This document shows positions 1 through 12,206 of a stretch of DNA of 64,000 bases, one piece after another. Every line of letters begins with the position of its first letter. Position 1 is the stretch's first letter. Source of the DNA: Xanthoparmelia taractica (taxonomy: Eukaryota > Ascomycota > Lecanoromycetes > Lecanorales > Parmeliaceae); the NCBI GenBank assembly GCA_033085395.1, contig JANQBS010000028.1, forward strand, positions 62,001 to 126,000, read 5' to 3'. The notes beneath the pieces were generated by a model. It was not told the origin of the DNA. It saw nothing but the letters and a program-made list of their open reading frames with translations, and searched no databases. Position numbers and translations under genes: made by a program.

Positions 1-535
1 AGTTGCATAGCGGCGGTTTCGGTGGGGAGAACGGTCTTTGAAGTTTGCTGCGGGTTCTATATGTCGCAACATCATCATCATTATCATCTTGATACCTATA
101 TAGAAGCAACTTAATATATCCTAATATAAATCATAGCATCCCGTCTAAGCATAATATGCGTGGTAGAGCCTGTGATACAGATAGTAGCCGAGGAATTTGG
201 CTTTTAGATAAGATGGTATCTGCATCTGCTATATCGTTGGATTTTTCGATGATGTTTGCTGCATACTGTGCCCGGGAGTGAGTCGTGATGGGAGGATGGT
301 TAGGGGTGCGCGACCCGATTGCGCAGGTGGAGTTGCCACATGAGGTCAAGCGTCGTCACAAGCGAAAAAGTCGCTCATGCATACCTTTCTCTAGTTTCAG
401 TAGCATCCGTCACGTCAAAAGCCGTCCTGACTTGGTCTTTCCTTGAACCGACGCCGTTAATGTTATCTCCCTTGTAGCTAAGTCACTATCGAGAGTCTCT
501 CCAACACAAAGTACTCCGAAGCAATCGAAGCAGAC
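1..535. other. Upstream region, no gene seen
   Basis: No supportable coding exon was found here. Short open frames have no family resemblance or plausible splice partners. The last few hundred bases are presumably the promoter and 5' UTR of the oxygenase gene whose ATG is at 536. Confidence 0.5.
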
Positions 536-1631
536 ATGAGTGCACTGATAGACTTTAACCCATTCCTACACGGTTCGACGGCCGAACGGGAACAGGTAGC
601 CGGGGCCATCGATGCAGCGTTGTGCTCCGTTGGCTTTCTCTATTTAACTAACCATGGTATCAACGGGGATAAAGTAGATGAGTGTTTTCGATGGGTCAGC
701 CTTCTTTCTCCTCTTCTTTCCATTCTTCAAAACCTCTTAGACTTGCGAGTTAGTTGAGCTCATGTGTAGAGGGAGTGATACATAGAGCAAACGCTTCTTC
801 GCCCTTTCCGAGTCCGAGAAGAACACGATACGGCGCCCACCCGATCGCTCGCGTTACCGCGGCTACGTCGGCGTAGGACAAGAGAAAGTGCGAGAGCGCG
901 TCTGCGTCAAGGAAAGCTTTGCTATAGGGAACCCGGACGAGGACGAACAGCCTAATCAGTGGCCATCCGAGGAACTCCTACCGGGATTCCAAGGATTCAT
1001 GGAGATGTTCTACCGGGAGTGTGAAGAGCTCATGCATCAATTACTAGACGCATTATCCCTAGCGTTGAAACTTTCTCCCGCGCATTCACTCGCACGGTTC
1101 CATTCAGCATCTCTATTCAGCATGGACTTACTCCACTATCCCGCAATACCAACCCAAGCTCTCCTCTCTGGCACCCACACCCGCATCCCCGCACACTCCG
1201 ACTTCGGCACCCTAACCCTCCTCTTCCAAGACGCAATCGGCGGTCTCGAGATCGCGGACCCAGGCTCCGCGCCCACGGAGACGAGCGCCGGCTTTGAGCG
1301 AGAAGGCCGGTTCAGGAAAGTAGAGCCGGTGCCCGGGACCGTGGTGGTAAATGTGGGGTACTTGCTCATGAGGTGGAGTAACGGGCGCTGGAAGAGTACG
1401 GTGCATAGGGTTGTTGAAGCTCCGAGGTCGTTAGAAGGTAATGTGGGGGAGGGGGAGGAGGAGGGGGGGATGACGCCGGCACGGTATAGTGTTCCCTTTT
1501 TTGCGGCGCCGGATCCGGGGGCTGTGGTTGAGGCGTTGCCGGGGTGTTGGGGCGAGGAGGTGCCGAGGAGGTGGGGGCCGATTGTTGCGGGTGAGTATTT
1601 GAGGAGGAAGAGGGAAGGGGTGTTCTTTTAA
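536..1631 (+). CDS. 2OG-Fe(II) oxygenase, IPNS-like
   Basis: Two exons, 536–694 and 786–1631, joined by a GTCAGC…TAG intron in phase 0, give a 334-residue protein. It has the architecture of the isopenicillin-N-synthase-like 2-oxoglutarate/Fe(II) dioxygenases, with a DIOX_N-type start that includes GFLYLTNHG. The catalytic core is complete: H190-x-D192 in the AHSDFGTLTLLFQD strand, distal H260 in STVHRV, and the cosubstrate motif R286-x-S288 in ARYSVPFF. Members oxidise small molecules in secondary metabolism, gibberellin-like or catabolic pathways; the substrate cannot be read from sequence. A Gly/Glu-rich loop precedes the RxS motif. It converges on the PhyH-like gene at 1996–3061. A paralogue with a similar core lies at 21804–23013. 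The family call is firm, the role unknown. Confidence 0.88.
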
Positions 1632-1995
1632 TATTGTGTTCCGGATTTCTGGCGCACAGTGCTGCTTCCCCTTTTTCTAGGGGTTCTTGAAAGACTTGGA
1701 GATGCAGGTTGACATAGTGTCGCCAAGCCATGTTCTCCGTTGGCTTCGGCGAGTAGCCGCATTCATCAGGACTTGTATCTTTGCTGGGCTTCACTTTGAA
1801 GGTTGGAAAAGTGAGTGGACGTTGGTCAAAGGGGAGTTCCTGAACGAATTTGTTGTTTACAAGGACCTAAGGGCAAGGGGAAAGGAGAGAGCAGAGGAGC
1901 CAAAAGAACATTCCTATATCGCCTCGAAAGTACCTATCCTAACTTGTTTTGGACGCTGCACACTCAAAAACCCAATCCCATACAACAAAAACATT
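1632..1995. other. Intergenic, 3' ends of convergent genes
   Basis: The spacer between two convergent stop codons holds only open frames that look like shadows of the flanking genes. It presumably contains both 3' UTRs. Confidence 0.5.
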
Positions 1996-3061
1996 TCACA
2001 GCCCATCATCATGCCGCCAAACCTTCATCCACCTCTGATCCAACGCCGCCCCCTCCTCATAAAACCTCAAATCGCTCGCCAGCCTGATCCTACCCGCCTC
2101 ATCCTCATTCCTAGTAGCAGCATGAATCATAAACGGCTTATGAAAAACGACATCACCAGCCTCATAATCCCCCACCAACCACCTCAACCTCCCGCCCGCC
2201 CTCACGCGCCCAAACTCCTCCGCATCATGCGACAAGAACCCATCCTTCATCATATACCGATTAAACGCATCGATGCGTTCCTCCGGACTCAACGTCTCCG
2301 CATTCCGCTTAAACTCCGCCTCTAGTTCCTCGCCGAGCGCGTTGCTGTGTTCAAGGTACATCAGACCCCCGCCGTTGGCCGCGCAGTCGCCGATCGGGAC
2401 CCAAGCGGTTAGGAAGTCTGCTTCGCCGCCCCGCAGGAAATACTTGTCGTAGTGGATGCCGGTGCTGAAGCTTCCGGGGCAATTGTGCCGCAGCATGGCG
2501 CGGTCGACCAGTACTTCCTTGCGCCAACACATGAAGTCGCGGACGAAGGTGCGGAGAGCCGGGTGGGTGAGAAAGTGGCGGTACGTGGGTGTTGCGTGGG
2601 CTGTATCTAGTAGCTCGAGGGTCTTTTGCTCTGGGATGCCGCCGATGCCTTGGTGGGCTAGGGGATCGTTGGCGGGGTTGAAGATGCCGTCCCGAGGGGA
2701 TGTGGAGGGGCAAAGAATTCCGGTGGGCGCGAACTGTTGGAAATAGCTGATGTTGAATCGTTCAGCGGTTAGTTGGGTTGGGTTGGGATGGGAGAGCTCG
2801 CTTATATGAATCTGTAGCTCAAACTTACTGTTCCCGCATGTCGAGAACGTCTTCCCGAGGTATGAGATTCTTGACCCAGAGATAGCCGTCGCGGTCGTAG
2901 CGTGCTCTCATTTCTTCCTTTGGGGTGTCGGTGCTGACGGATTGCATCCAGCCTGTGGATGTGGCTTCGACATGATTTCCTTGGTTTGAGCGGAGGGTTG
3001 GGAGTCGCTGCGGAGAAAGGACATTGTCGGGCAGGGGGGCTTGTACATCACAAGACGCCAT
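1996..3061 (-). CDS. Phytanoyl-CoA dioxygenase (PhyH) family protein
   Basis: Exons 3061–2829 and 2746–1996 are joined by a GTAAGT…CATCAG intron that splits a His codon. The product has 327 residues. The junction restores REHYFQQF, a typical PhyH N-terminal segment. Fe(II) ligands are H176-x-D178 in the TGIHYDKYF segment and H286 in a PFMIHAAT strand, followed by R299 for 2-oxoglutarate. PhyH-family enzymes hydroxylate acyl-CoAs or diverse fungal metabolites; without a peroxisomal signal (the C-terminus is WRHDDGL) a metabolite hydroxylase is as likely as a true phytanoyl-CoA hydroxylase. It is convergent with the unrelated 2OG oxygenase at 536–1631, and both use the same cosubstrates. Confidence 0.87.
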
Positions 3062-6000
3062 TATACGCTATATAATATCCAAAGTGGTAGATTCTGGTAG
3101 GATTGGTTGAATCCATCGACTGCAGTAGAGCGTAAGGGTACTTTACCTCTTCAACCCAGATAACAATGATCGGGAAATGACATCATGTCACGTGTTGATG
3201 TAACGGCACGGAATGTCAGTCTTTGATGCATGCAAGATCAGCATATGACCAATGAGCTTTTAAATCCCAGCATTGTCCGAGAAGGTGGATAACCGACACA
3301 CGAATCTTTGAACCATCTGTACGTACAACCATGGACATAAGCATACTCTACAATCATCTGAAGAGAGTCAGTCACGGAAAACTGCACGTCCATTACGGGA
3401 CTTTGACATATACCCTCACCAACTAAAATTCCCAGCTTCCCGACCGCAACAGACATGCACGCGATAGCCGTCACTTCTTCATAAACCCGATATTAGGAGG
3501 GTGTATCTACCCTCGTCTCCCACGGACCTTCTACGCCTATCAGCATCTCGCAGTGATCATCGTCTAGAGGTTTCATTATCAGCTCTGGTCGATATCTCTG
3601 CTTTGACCCAAAGAATGGGACAGTATTGAACCTACTAGATGCTTTGATTTAAGGGACGTCGACTTGTTGATGGCGCCCAAAAACTTGCGTAGCTCGAGTT
3701 GTTCTAATCGAATCCGAGAGGCATATACACGAGAACTCCGGGGGGGGGGGGGGGTCCCGTTGTTCACAAATCACAGTTGGGTAAGAAGTTCCAATAGTGT
3801 CACGGCGAGATTTTCGTCGCAGGACTACGTGACGCGCCCTTATCATCTACGGTCTGCGCAGCGTGCCTGACTTCATTAGAACTTGCATGTGCTACTTCAG
3901 CAAGCGCAAGGAGGAAGAGCTGGACGCTACATCTCTCATCCGCTATGATCATCCCCACATGAGCACCTCGTTGGCGGCAGGGGTTTTCTTGCAGGAAGAA
4001 CCAGCTTGTGACCACTCACAGCTAAAAGTCCTGTATGGGAGCCCGGTATTGAAAGGCTCACCATCTTCACGGCTGCTAAAGGCTATTTGGTCATCATTCA
4101 AGTCATAGAGATCGATGCCTTCTTGGCAGCTTGGAAGTCTTAAGGGTGATCTGAACTTGGTGACACTGCATTACGCAAGTGGTGCATCGAGAGCTGATGA
4201 GTTTAGCAATATAGTGGCCCATTTGGAGATGAAGGCTTAATTTGCCAATGTTCCGTGACGCGTCCAGGCGTAGAATACTGAGCAGCTGGAGAGGCTACAA
4301 TGATATAGCCGATCCGGTCGCAATAACAAGGAAGATGTGGACGACGTGGGGAGAAATGCATCCTGCGCTGGGAAGACTCCGCCCACATTGAAGGCAGATA
4401 CAGAAAGTTGATGATATTCCGTACTTAGGCATACGTACCTAAGCATAAGATTGCTTGAGAGCAGAATATCCGAAGGCCCGCCGTTTCCTTGTTGAAGATA
4501 CGTCTTCCGCCCCTGCGCGGTGCGATGAGAATTGACGTCTCACTTGGGTTGGTCTGTAGGCAATAGACGACAGCGGAGAAAAGCGTGAATCTGGTGAGAT
4601 CTGAGCAGCTCGCCGCAGCACTTTCCCGGTTAAGGCACCCTACATGGTGAGAAAGTCCCGTATACGGTGTTAGGGGTGATCTCATTTTCTGTGTTCCAGC
4701 CTACCGTTCTCATTTTGGGCGATTGCTCTGAGTGTTTTTTCCTTCGAAGAGTGTTAAGTTGAAGTAAGAGATGAAGAGAACAGCCACGGAAGACGAGCCG
4801 AGCCGAGGCAAGCTTCTTTCTATTGAACAATTTTCTTCCTTTTTGTTGTATACATCAGGACCCTGAGCAGACATGCTGAGTGAAACACGACTCGGCTTAT
4901 GAAGGTTACCATCTTGGCCAACGGATGATTGTCTGACCAGTCAAAATAAAGATTGGCTCCACTCCGCAGGTCTGGACTACTAAAGCTTTCGCAGATATTC
5001 CTCCGAATAGCCTCGCGGGCAAAACAAGACGCAAAGACAGTCTTTCTCGAAGTGACGATAGAATATCACCCTTCCCCAAAGACGGCTCCTTAGATGACAC
5101 GTACTTCAACGCATGCCAGGTTCTACGCCGCATGCACATTACACATCAGTTGCCCGTTGCATACATGTTACGTATCAGCCCACACCTCAATGACACTCGG
5201 CCAACGGCCTAAGCAGAATGCTCGAGCAGGGTCACAGAGAGCGCCGATCCTGGCGCTTGGGTATGCAGGTAGCCTTGCGCGCGCGAGGCTGCCTGCTCAG
5301 GCTTACAGCTCTGCGGGGTTGAAAAAGGTGGGAGAAATGGAGCATATCCTAAGCATGCCCGACTCGGAAGGGTAATGTGAAACGCTTAGCAGGCATTTTG
5401 ACGCGTAAGCCATACGATTTCCCCGTCCTTTCCGTTGTTCCATAGTACTTCCAACAAATGACTAACGCATGACTTTCTTGCATTTTTGCGTTCGGAGGCA
5501 CTGGACAAGGCTGCAGATTGCCAAGCCTCGAGTTTTCGGGGCGTCTCGCCGCGGTACCTGGGAAGTATAGGCTTTCCAATCCTCAGCCCTGCCCAGGAGT
5601 AATAGTGTCACCCTCCGAATGCTTAGGTACCACTAGTGAAGTACTTCGTACCTAACGTTTCATTGGGGTGCACTCTACGCTCGGCGTGTGCACGGACCTT
5701 ATGGTGGGGAACTGATAATGGATATTAGCAGCATATGCAGACCTTCGCCTCTACCAAGCTGTAAGCCTCCACCAGCTCCTTCAGTTATCAGTGGCTTCTC
5801 TTATCAAAACGTTATAGGCTGCAAGATAGCATATCCCAAGTGGAAGTAGCTCAGGTGGGTTTTTTCTTCTTGAGTGCAGGTCATCATTCTGTGATCAGGC
5901 TGAGCAAAGCCTGCATACGTCTACATTCCTTCTAGATTCTCCTTGCTTTTCCAAGCTACGACCGGTCAGCTAGCAATGTCTGTCACCCTTCGTGAAATCA

Positions 6001-6422
6001 CCTTCCAATGAATGCACTTGTGCCTGTAAGGCGTTCTTCTTCATTTCCCCCCCTTTTAGCCCCACTGGGTTGGGAGATGTAACCCTCTCTACGGAAGGCT
6101 TTGCCACTTTTTCTCTACTCCGCTTCTGAAGATGATTTTCTCTTAGATAGCTTTTATGCTAATAGGAAACAGTAAACGAGCAGAACCTGTATTGTAGTAT
6201 CTATTATTTTGCAATATCTCCGGGACGACCTCGGACAAGTGATAAGATGCCTTGCCATTCTTGGCGAGGACTTCTCATGCAATGCAACCTTTGCCGTAGT
6301 ATGTTGCGTGGAAACAATTCAGCGAGACCATTGACCTGGGGTATTCATTTTTCTGAAAAGGAGCATCTTTCTATACTTTATACTCTCCATTCAAGACGTT
6401 CACAGGGTCAATTACTGTCAAT
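3062..6422. other. Gene-poor spacer of 3.4 kb
   Basis: No supportable gene. Open frames are short, lack family resemblance and occur on both strands. A run of 15 G lies at 3740–3754. The spacer may hold decayed genes or regulatory DNA of the two divergent flanking genes; nothing specific can be named. Confidence 0.4.
3740..3754 (+). repeat. Poly-G tract (15 G)
   Basis: Uninterrupted run of G in the middle of the gene-poor spacer. Its length may be imprecise because of sequencing slippage. Confidence 0.8.
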
Positions 6423-7793
6423 ATGACGACTCAGTCACCTACACCTCTTGATGGAAACCAGAACAGGACAGGGGAAATTCTTGGGGCGTGCATTGGCTTT
6501 CTAGTCGTCTCGTTTATCTCTGTGGTCCTTCGATTGTATACTCGACTTTTCCTTATCAAGTCCGCTCGTTGGGACGACTGGACAATAGTCCTTGCCTTGG
6601 TATTGAGCTTTCCCTTTCGCCTTGAGACCTATATGCTGACTTGACTGGAGCTTGGCAGCCTTATCGGTGCCGGACTCGACTTTCCCGAAATCCATTATGG
6701 ATTTGGACGACATGACCATTATCTCACCGCTTATCAGATTCAAGAATTCAAGAAATACACCTTTGGGGAATGGATCCAGACCTTTTTCACCTTGATGGCT
6801 ACTAAGGTGTCGATATGCCTCCTGTTACTGCGCATCTCCCCCAGCAAGCGCATCGAAAGACCTATCCAGAGTCTTGTGGTGTTCTTGATCCTCTCGAACG
6901 TTGTGCTGTCTCTAGTCTGGATCTTTCAATGCATTCCAGTGGATGGAGCCTGGATTGCTAAAGAGGCGAAGTGCTATACACAGGGCCATCTTCAGAGAGT
7001 CATCATGTCTCAAGCCAGTGGGTCAGCCGTACATGCTATCTCAAGCTACCACTGATGATCGATCCAGTCATATCGATAATCTCAGATTTCATCCTCGCAG
7101 GTTTCCCAATTATTATTCTACGTAATGTCAAGATCCGTCTTGGCCACAAAATGCTTCTGTGCGGTCTCATGGGTCTTGGGTTATTGTAACGACTCCGATA
7201 CTCGTACCTATTGTCTTCTATTGGCTACTTGACTGATTTCATATTCAGCACTGCAGCGTGTTGTATTGTCCGCACGGTCATGAACTGGCAAAACGTCCAT
7301 GCTGATCCAAGCTGTGTGCCACTTCCCCAACAACTGTTTGGCCATGAACGCTCTGACGTCGAGTAGGGGTCAGTGTTGATAATTTCGTCTGGCGGACGTG
7401 AGTCCGTCTCATCTAACCACCCCTTTCTAGTCTTGCAAGCTTGCCGGTGCCCTTTTTCACCTAACAATCCATAGTGCTGAAGTCAACATCGGCATCGTCG
7501 CCGCCTGCTTACCGACCTTGCTACCTCTCTACCGCCTTATCCACGACAAAATCATCGCCGTCCGCAGGAATTTCACGTCGAAAACGGGCCGCTTCCCACG
7601 GGTTAGGTTCGGTCAAAGTCATAAAGCAAACATTTCATCAGAAGAAGCTCTACGAATATCTCGGAAGAGAGATGAGATGGCGATTCCTCCGAATGCGCAG
7701 TGGGCAAATTTCACCTCCCGTACCTTTATCACATTTCAAAAGGCAGAGGATGAGGATATGGAAATGCAGACACGTTTTGTGGAATCACTTTGA
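6423..7793 (+). pseudogene. PTH11-like rhodopsin-domain membrane protein, apparent frameshift
   Basis: Exons that can be read are 6423–6599, 6651–7017, 7068 to about 7187, about 7248 to 7355, and a last exon from about 7474 ending at 7793. The product is a seven-helix fungal 'rhodopsin domain' (PTH11/SAT4-like) protein: GACIGFLVVSFISVVLRLYT as TM1, the ARWDDW motif, LMATKVSICLLLLRI, IISDFILAGFPIIIL, TAACCIVRTV and EVNIGIVAACLPTLLPLYR, followed by a cytosolic tail. The family is made of plasma-membrane proteins often linked to surface sensing. Between NWQNVHADPS and EVNIGIV the conserved PNN segment reads in a different frame (PNNCLAMN, about 7330) from the preceding exon, with no room for an intron. 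This suggests a 1-nt insertion near 7313–7328, a sequencing error, or an unrecognised splice. I label it a possible pseudogene; the rest of the frame is intact. Confidence 0.6.
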
Positions 7794-8457
7794 TCACTTC
7801 CAGACCAGCGAGAACAACGGAATTTGTGAGCAAAAAGGTCGTTGGGATCTTGACAACGTAGAGGCTTTGATGCGCAGGACGAGTCTCCTGGAGACTACTC
7901 TGTGACATGCTAATGATAGCGAAGCAGAGCGAACGGGCTACGCCGTTGCATCAGTGGAATTTCCAGCCAATCCTACCTTATGTTACTGGTTTTTGGTACC
8001 TTAGGTATGGCCAATGCTTGGCCTTAAATCAGACTTACGTTGCCCTTTGTATGGAACTAAGATACTGGAACTTCGCTACTCATATGTTACCCTTTGTGTA
8101 TTTTACCGGCTCACATACAAATATTTGTTGGGGCTCGTCACCTTGGCGTTCGGAGATGCGGTGGTCGAATGTTGATCATTGATTTGCTGCAAGACGCTTA
8201 GTAACAGTAAGCGGCGCTAGTGCTTTTGATACTACCTTATTAGTGCGTTTGCTCAGCCCTACGGGATCTACAGTATATCACCGCTGGCCATGCAGAAATC
8301 ATTTTTTAACCTTTCTCACCGACATTGGACCATTTATTTAACGAATTCATGTTCACGACTCCCCTATCCTTCATTTTGTCGTGACGCTACCGCTGCCTGC
8401 TTCCTCGCGTAAAAGATAGCCATCGTCGTTGTTTTGACAAGAAAGTCACAGCATCCC
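7794..8457. other. Intergenic, promoter of the AVT gene
   Basis: No coding exon was recognised. One 91-residue frame at 7907–8182 has no recognisable features. The 3' part is the likely promoter and 5' UTR of the transporter that follows. Confidence 0.45.
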
Positions 8458-10218
8458 ATGACAGATAGCCCATCAAGTCAAAATGAACGGTGGAAGGCGG
8501 AAGCAGATATCGTGTCCAGGCATCTGCCATCCGGCTATACCGCTGAACCCAGTGCAGTTTCAAATGACCCCGGCAGCGCGTCGGCTTCTGAACCCCACCT
8601 CCCCTCGTCAGCCGAGGAGCCGCAAGACTCCCTGACGCTTCAAGGTGGCGACATCCATCGAGAAATCTTTAAGATTGGCGCCAGAGCCAAACTGCCTGCA
8701 AGAGCTGCCACTTTCGCAAATCCCAGTCTGCCTAGATCCAGCACTTTTGGCCCTTCGAGAAATGACATCAGACCTAGCGACCAGCGCGCTCCAGGCGGCT
8801 TTCGACGCCAATTTGTTCAACGACAGCGGAGACGCTTCAACAGCGCAACTAATCCCGTGACTAAGAATTTTGTCTCTTTCCTTGACCTTTATGGAAGTTT
8901 TGCTGGGGAAGACCTCGCAGAGTCTGAGGATGAATCTGCCCTCGACAGCGCCGACGAAGAGGCGGAAGCCCAGGACGGCGAGACCAGACCACTACTGGGC
9001 AGACGCAAGAGTTCACGACGAGCGGCAAGGCCAGGGGAAGCATCCACGCTGAAAACCTTCTTCACTTTACTCAAGGCGTTCATTGGCACGGGCATCATGT
9101 TCCTACCCAAAGCATTTAGGAATGGCGGCATCCTCTTTTCTTCCATCACCCTATTGACTGTGTCACTGATATCCTGTTTATGTTTCCACCTGCTCCTGCT
9201 ATGTCGACAGCGCTATGGCGGTGGCTACGGTGAATTGGGTGCCGCAATCGGTGGTCCCAAGCTCAGAGGTCTCATCCTTGGATCCATTACAATCTCGCAG
9301 ATAGGTTTCGTTTGCGCTGGCATAATCTTCATCGCCGAAAATCTCGCCTCCTTCCTAGACGCCGTCACGTCCTCTCCAATGGCACCACTCAGCGGGAAAT
9401 TCCTCATAGCAATTCAACTCGTTGTACTAGTCCCACTCGCCCTGATCCGCAACATTTCAAAATTAGGCCCCGCAGCTCTCTTGGCCGACATTTTCATTCT
9501 CTTCGGCCTAGTCTACATTTGGTACTACGACATCGCCACCCTCGCTTCGCAAGGCTTGCATCCAGCAGTCAGGCTATTCAACCCCCGCGACTTCACCCTC
9601 ACCATGGGGTCCGCCATCTTCACCTTCGAAGGCATCGGCCTCCTCCTTCCCATCCAATCCTCCATGGCGCAACCGGACAAATTCTCCCACCTCCTATACA
9701 TCGTCATGGTCATCGTAACCGTCATATTCACTTCCGTCGGCGCCCTCTGCTACGCCACCTTTGGCGAACACACCCGCGTCGAAATCATCTCAAACTACCC
9801 TCAAAGCAGCAAGCTCGTCAACGTCGTGCAATTTCTTTACTCCATTGCCATCCTTGTCGGCACGCCCGTGCAGCTCTTCCCCGCCGCTCGCATCATCGAA
9901 ACGTCCCTCTTTAAGGAAAGCCCCTCGGGCAAGCGCTCTTCGGCTACCAAGTGGAAAAAGAACGGCTTCCGTGCCGGTATCACGGTTCTCTGCTGCCTTA
10001 TTGCGATCATGGGCGCGAGCGACTTGGATAAGTTTGTTGCGCTTATCGGCAGCTTTGCGTGCGTCCCGCTCGTGTATATCTACCCTCCGCTTCTGCATTT
10101 CAAGGGGGTGGCGGAGTCGAGATGGTCGAAGGTTGGTGATGCGGCGATGATGATTGTGGGGTTGGGCGCTATGGTTTATACGACTACCATCACTGTTCAG
10201 AAATGGATTGAGGCATGA
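8458..10218 (+). CDS. Vacuolar amino-acid transporter, AVT3/AVT4-like
   Basis: A single exon encodes 586 residues from the ATG at 8458 (the open frame extends 24 bases upstream without an earlier ATG). About 200 hydrophilic, disordered N-terminal residues with acidic patches and an ETRPLLGRR stretch precede an amino-acid/auxin permease domain of about eleven membrane segments. The domain starts with the family signature LLKAFIGTGIMFLPKAF, continues with NGGILFS and GGYGELG, and ends near MVYTTTITVQ. Yeast AVT3/AVT4 export neutral and basic amino acids from the vacuole using the proton gradient, and the long N-terminal extension is shared with this group. ETRPLL could act as an acidic dileucine vacuolar-sorting signal; that is inference. 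Confidence 0.9.
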   Translation: MTDSPSSQNERWKAEADIVSRHLPSGYTAEPSAVSNDPGSASASEPHLPSSAEEPQDSLTLQGGDIHREIFKIGARAKLPARAATFANPSLPRSSTFGPSRNDIRPSDQRAPGGFRRQFVQRQRRRFNSATNPVTKNFVSFLDLYGSFAGEDLAESEDESALDSADEEAEAQDGETRPLLGRRKSSRRAARPGEASTLKTFFTLLKAFIGTGIMFLPKAFRNGGILFSSITLLTVSLISCLCFHLLLLCRQRYGGGYGELGAAIGGPKLRGLILGSITISQIGFVCAGIIFIAENLASFLDAVTSSPMAPLSGKFLIAIQLVVLVPLALIRNISKLGPAALLADIFILFGLVYIWYYDIATLASQGLHPAVRLFNPRDFTLTMGSAIFTFEGIGLLLPIQSSMAQPDKFSHLLYIVMVIVTVIFTSVGALCYATFGEHTRVEIISNYPQSSKLVNVVQFLYSIAILVGTPVQLFPAARIIETSLFKESPSGKRSSATKWKKNGFRAGITVLCCLIAIMGASDLDKFVALIGSFACVPLVYIYPPLLHFKGVAESRWSKVGDAAMMIVGLGAMVYTTTITVQKWIEA

Positions 10219-10568
10219 GTTGGAGGAAGGTAATGCAAGTATGACGAATTGGGTAATTGATACCAATTGATATTAGAGGTTTTACGCCGACATTCCCTGC
10301 TTACGATTCTCCTGAATTTCCTTCCTGACACACTAGGCACTCCTGTTCAATTCTGTCAACTTATCTTTTAATTACCATTAAGTGCCTAAATCTTTACAAT
10401 CCATCTACATACCCACAACAGTTGCCTTCACCCCTACCATCTCATCTAGACTTGAAACCATTCATCTCTTTAAGTACAGTATACAGGATCAGCTTTCGTA
10501 CAATTGAATGAAACACCGTCTCAAGCTTGGAGAGCCTCCGTCACCTCTCCTTCCCCTCCCCTCGTGGT

Positions 10569-10646
10569 CCCATCATCCCCATCATCCCCATCATCCCCAT
10601 CATCCCCATCATCCCCATCATCCCCATCATCCCCATCATCCCCATC
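10569..10646 (+). repeat. 9-bp minisatellite (CCATCATCC)n
   Basis: About eight near-perfect tandem copies of a 9-base unit. Because 9 is divisible by 3 and the unit has no stop, all three forward frames stay open here, reading His-His-Pro, Ser-Ser-Pro or Ile-Ile-Pro. Confidence 0.85.
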
Positions 10647-11330
10647 TCATCTATCATCATTACCGTATTTCCCCTCTGCAAAACAGATACCGCGTCTGCC
10701 CCGCCCGCTATCATCTTCACCGACACCATCACATCACCATTACCATTACCACCAACTCCTCCCCCTCTGTCCCTGAAACCACCCCCTCCAGTCAACCCCC
10801 TCCATCCCCGTCTCCGTCCTCGTCCCCTGGCTGAGCTATAATATACACCATCCCGCTACAACCATCGCCCTACGCCCTACCCCTCACCCTACTCATAAAA
10901 TAACCCTCCTTTCCTTTCCCCCCTCCCCCACACCCCAACCCCCCCAGTAGAATAAAACCCACCAATCACAAACCCCCCGAGCCCACAGTCCTCCCTCCAA
11001 CCCCTCGTCTCGGATCTACTGTTGTGATGAGAAAATAATATCCGAATCCATTATGCGAATCCATACACGAACCGTTACACGATACCCCATACCCATACTC
11101 ATACTAAGAGCAACCCCAACCCCTCTTTCCGCAACCCCCTCCTCTCCACCCCGTCCCGCCCCGCCCCGCCTCGATAAAGAAACTCACTCCACTCCACCCC
11201 ACTCCACTATTCTCCACTATACTTCTCACCATCCGCATCCCTCAAGCCTTCATCCTTGAAAGTCTTTGAGCTGGCTCTACGCGTGTAGAATGTGGGATGT
11301 GATATGGGCTCGTAAGTCTCTACTCACGAG

Positions 11331-11360
11331 AAGAGAAGAGAAGAGAAGAGAAGAGAAGAG
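11331..11360 (+). repeat. (AAGAG)6 microsatellite
   Basis: Six tandem perfect copies of AAGAG in noncoding DNA. Confidence 0.85.
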
Positions 11361-11824
11361 TATCGCATGATTGACAAAAAAGAAGCGGCGGCACTGACTT
11401 TACCCATCGTCGGCCGAGTAACCGTACAACTGCCTATCCACCACGAGCCAGCCACTCTTGAGCTGCCAATTAGTTCAAATATCGAAGCTCCCTTGCCAAA
11501 GTAGGTAAGAGAGATCCCATCTTCGTTCCCATGTCTGGGATTACCAAATGCGATTGTCTTTCTGTGAGGGGTGCGGCAGGTGGATGGGTGTGATGTATAG
11601 ATTTAGCTTTAGCTTTCAAGTTTATACCATCTATACTACTAGAGGGGCGCGGTTTGTTGGGAGATGAAGTAGAGAGATCCCTACTGTACGAATTTCAGAG
11701 CATCGGAGGGGGAATCGAGAATGATCACGAGGAGGGTATTGTTGTTGTTCTTGTTATTAAGGCTCGAAGTTTTATCCTTTCCACAAAACCTTCATGAATT
11801 TCAATCGTATATAATGTTTTGAAG

Positions 11825-11843
11825 AGAGAGAGAGAGAGAGAGA
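11825..11843 (+). repeat. (GA)n microsatellite
   Basis: About nine GA units in noncoding DNA. Confidence 0.85.
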
Positions 11844-12206
11844 TAGAAACAGCCCGGTATGGGCGAACCAATTCGTAATACGAGTACCTGGACATCCGGG
11901 TCTCGTGAATGGTAGTCTGTTGGATGGGTTCCTAGAGGATTGGGATAGGTTTGGGTTTTAGGGGAGGGACGGGGAAGAAAGGCGAAGAAAGGCGAAGCAA
12001 GGGGAAGGAAGGGGGTGGAAGATTGGGGTTGAGAAAGATGCGAGGTAGGTAGGATATCACGGAGGAAGGGGGACGTGAGGGTCGTCGTTTATTGCTTGAG
12101 TCTGAGAGGGGTCTCTGCAAGGATGTTTAGAGAAAGGGGGGGTTAGGTTGGTGATGGGTGGGCCCTCTGAAGTTGCAAAGTTGGAAAAAAGGAGCAATTT
12201 CCTCTC

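Noticed and set aside
1687..2325. 212-codon plus-strand frame opposite the PhyH-like gene
   Set aside because: It overlaps the coding strand of a well-supported gene antisense and has no family features.
9312..9914. 200-codon Arg/His-rich frame inside the AVT transporter
   Set aside because: It is an overlapping shadow frame of a strongly supported single-exon gene, produced by its GC-rich codon use.
10504..10841. Three overlapping open frames of 90–108 codons
   Set aside because: They exist only because of a 9-bp stop-free repeat and C/T-rich composition; no domain, no plausible start context, mutually exclusive frames.
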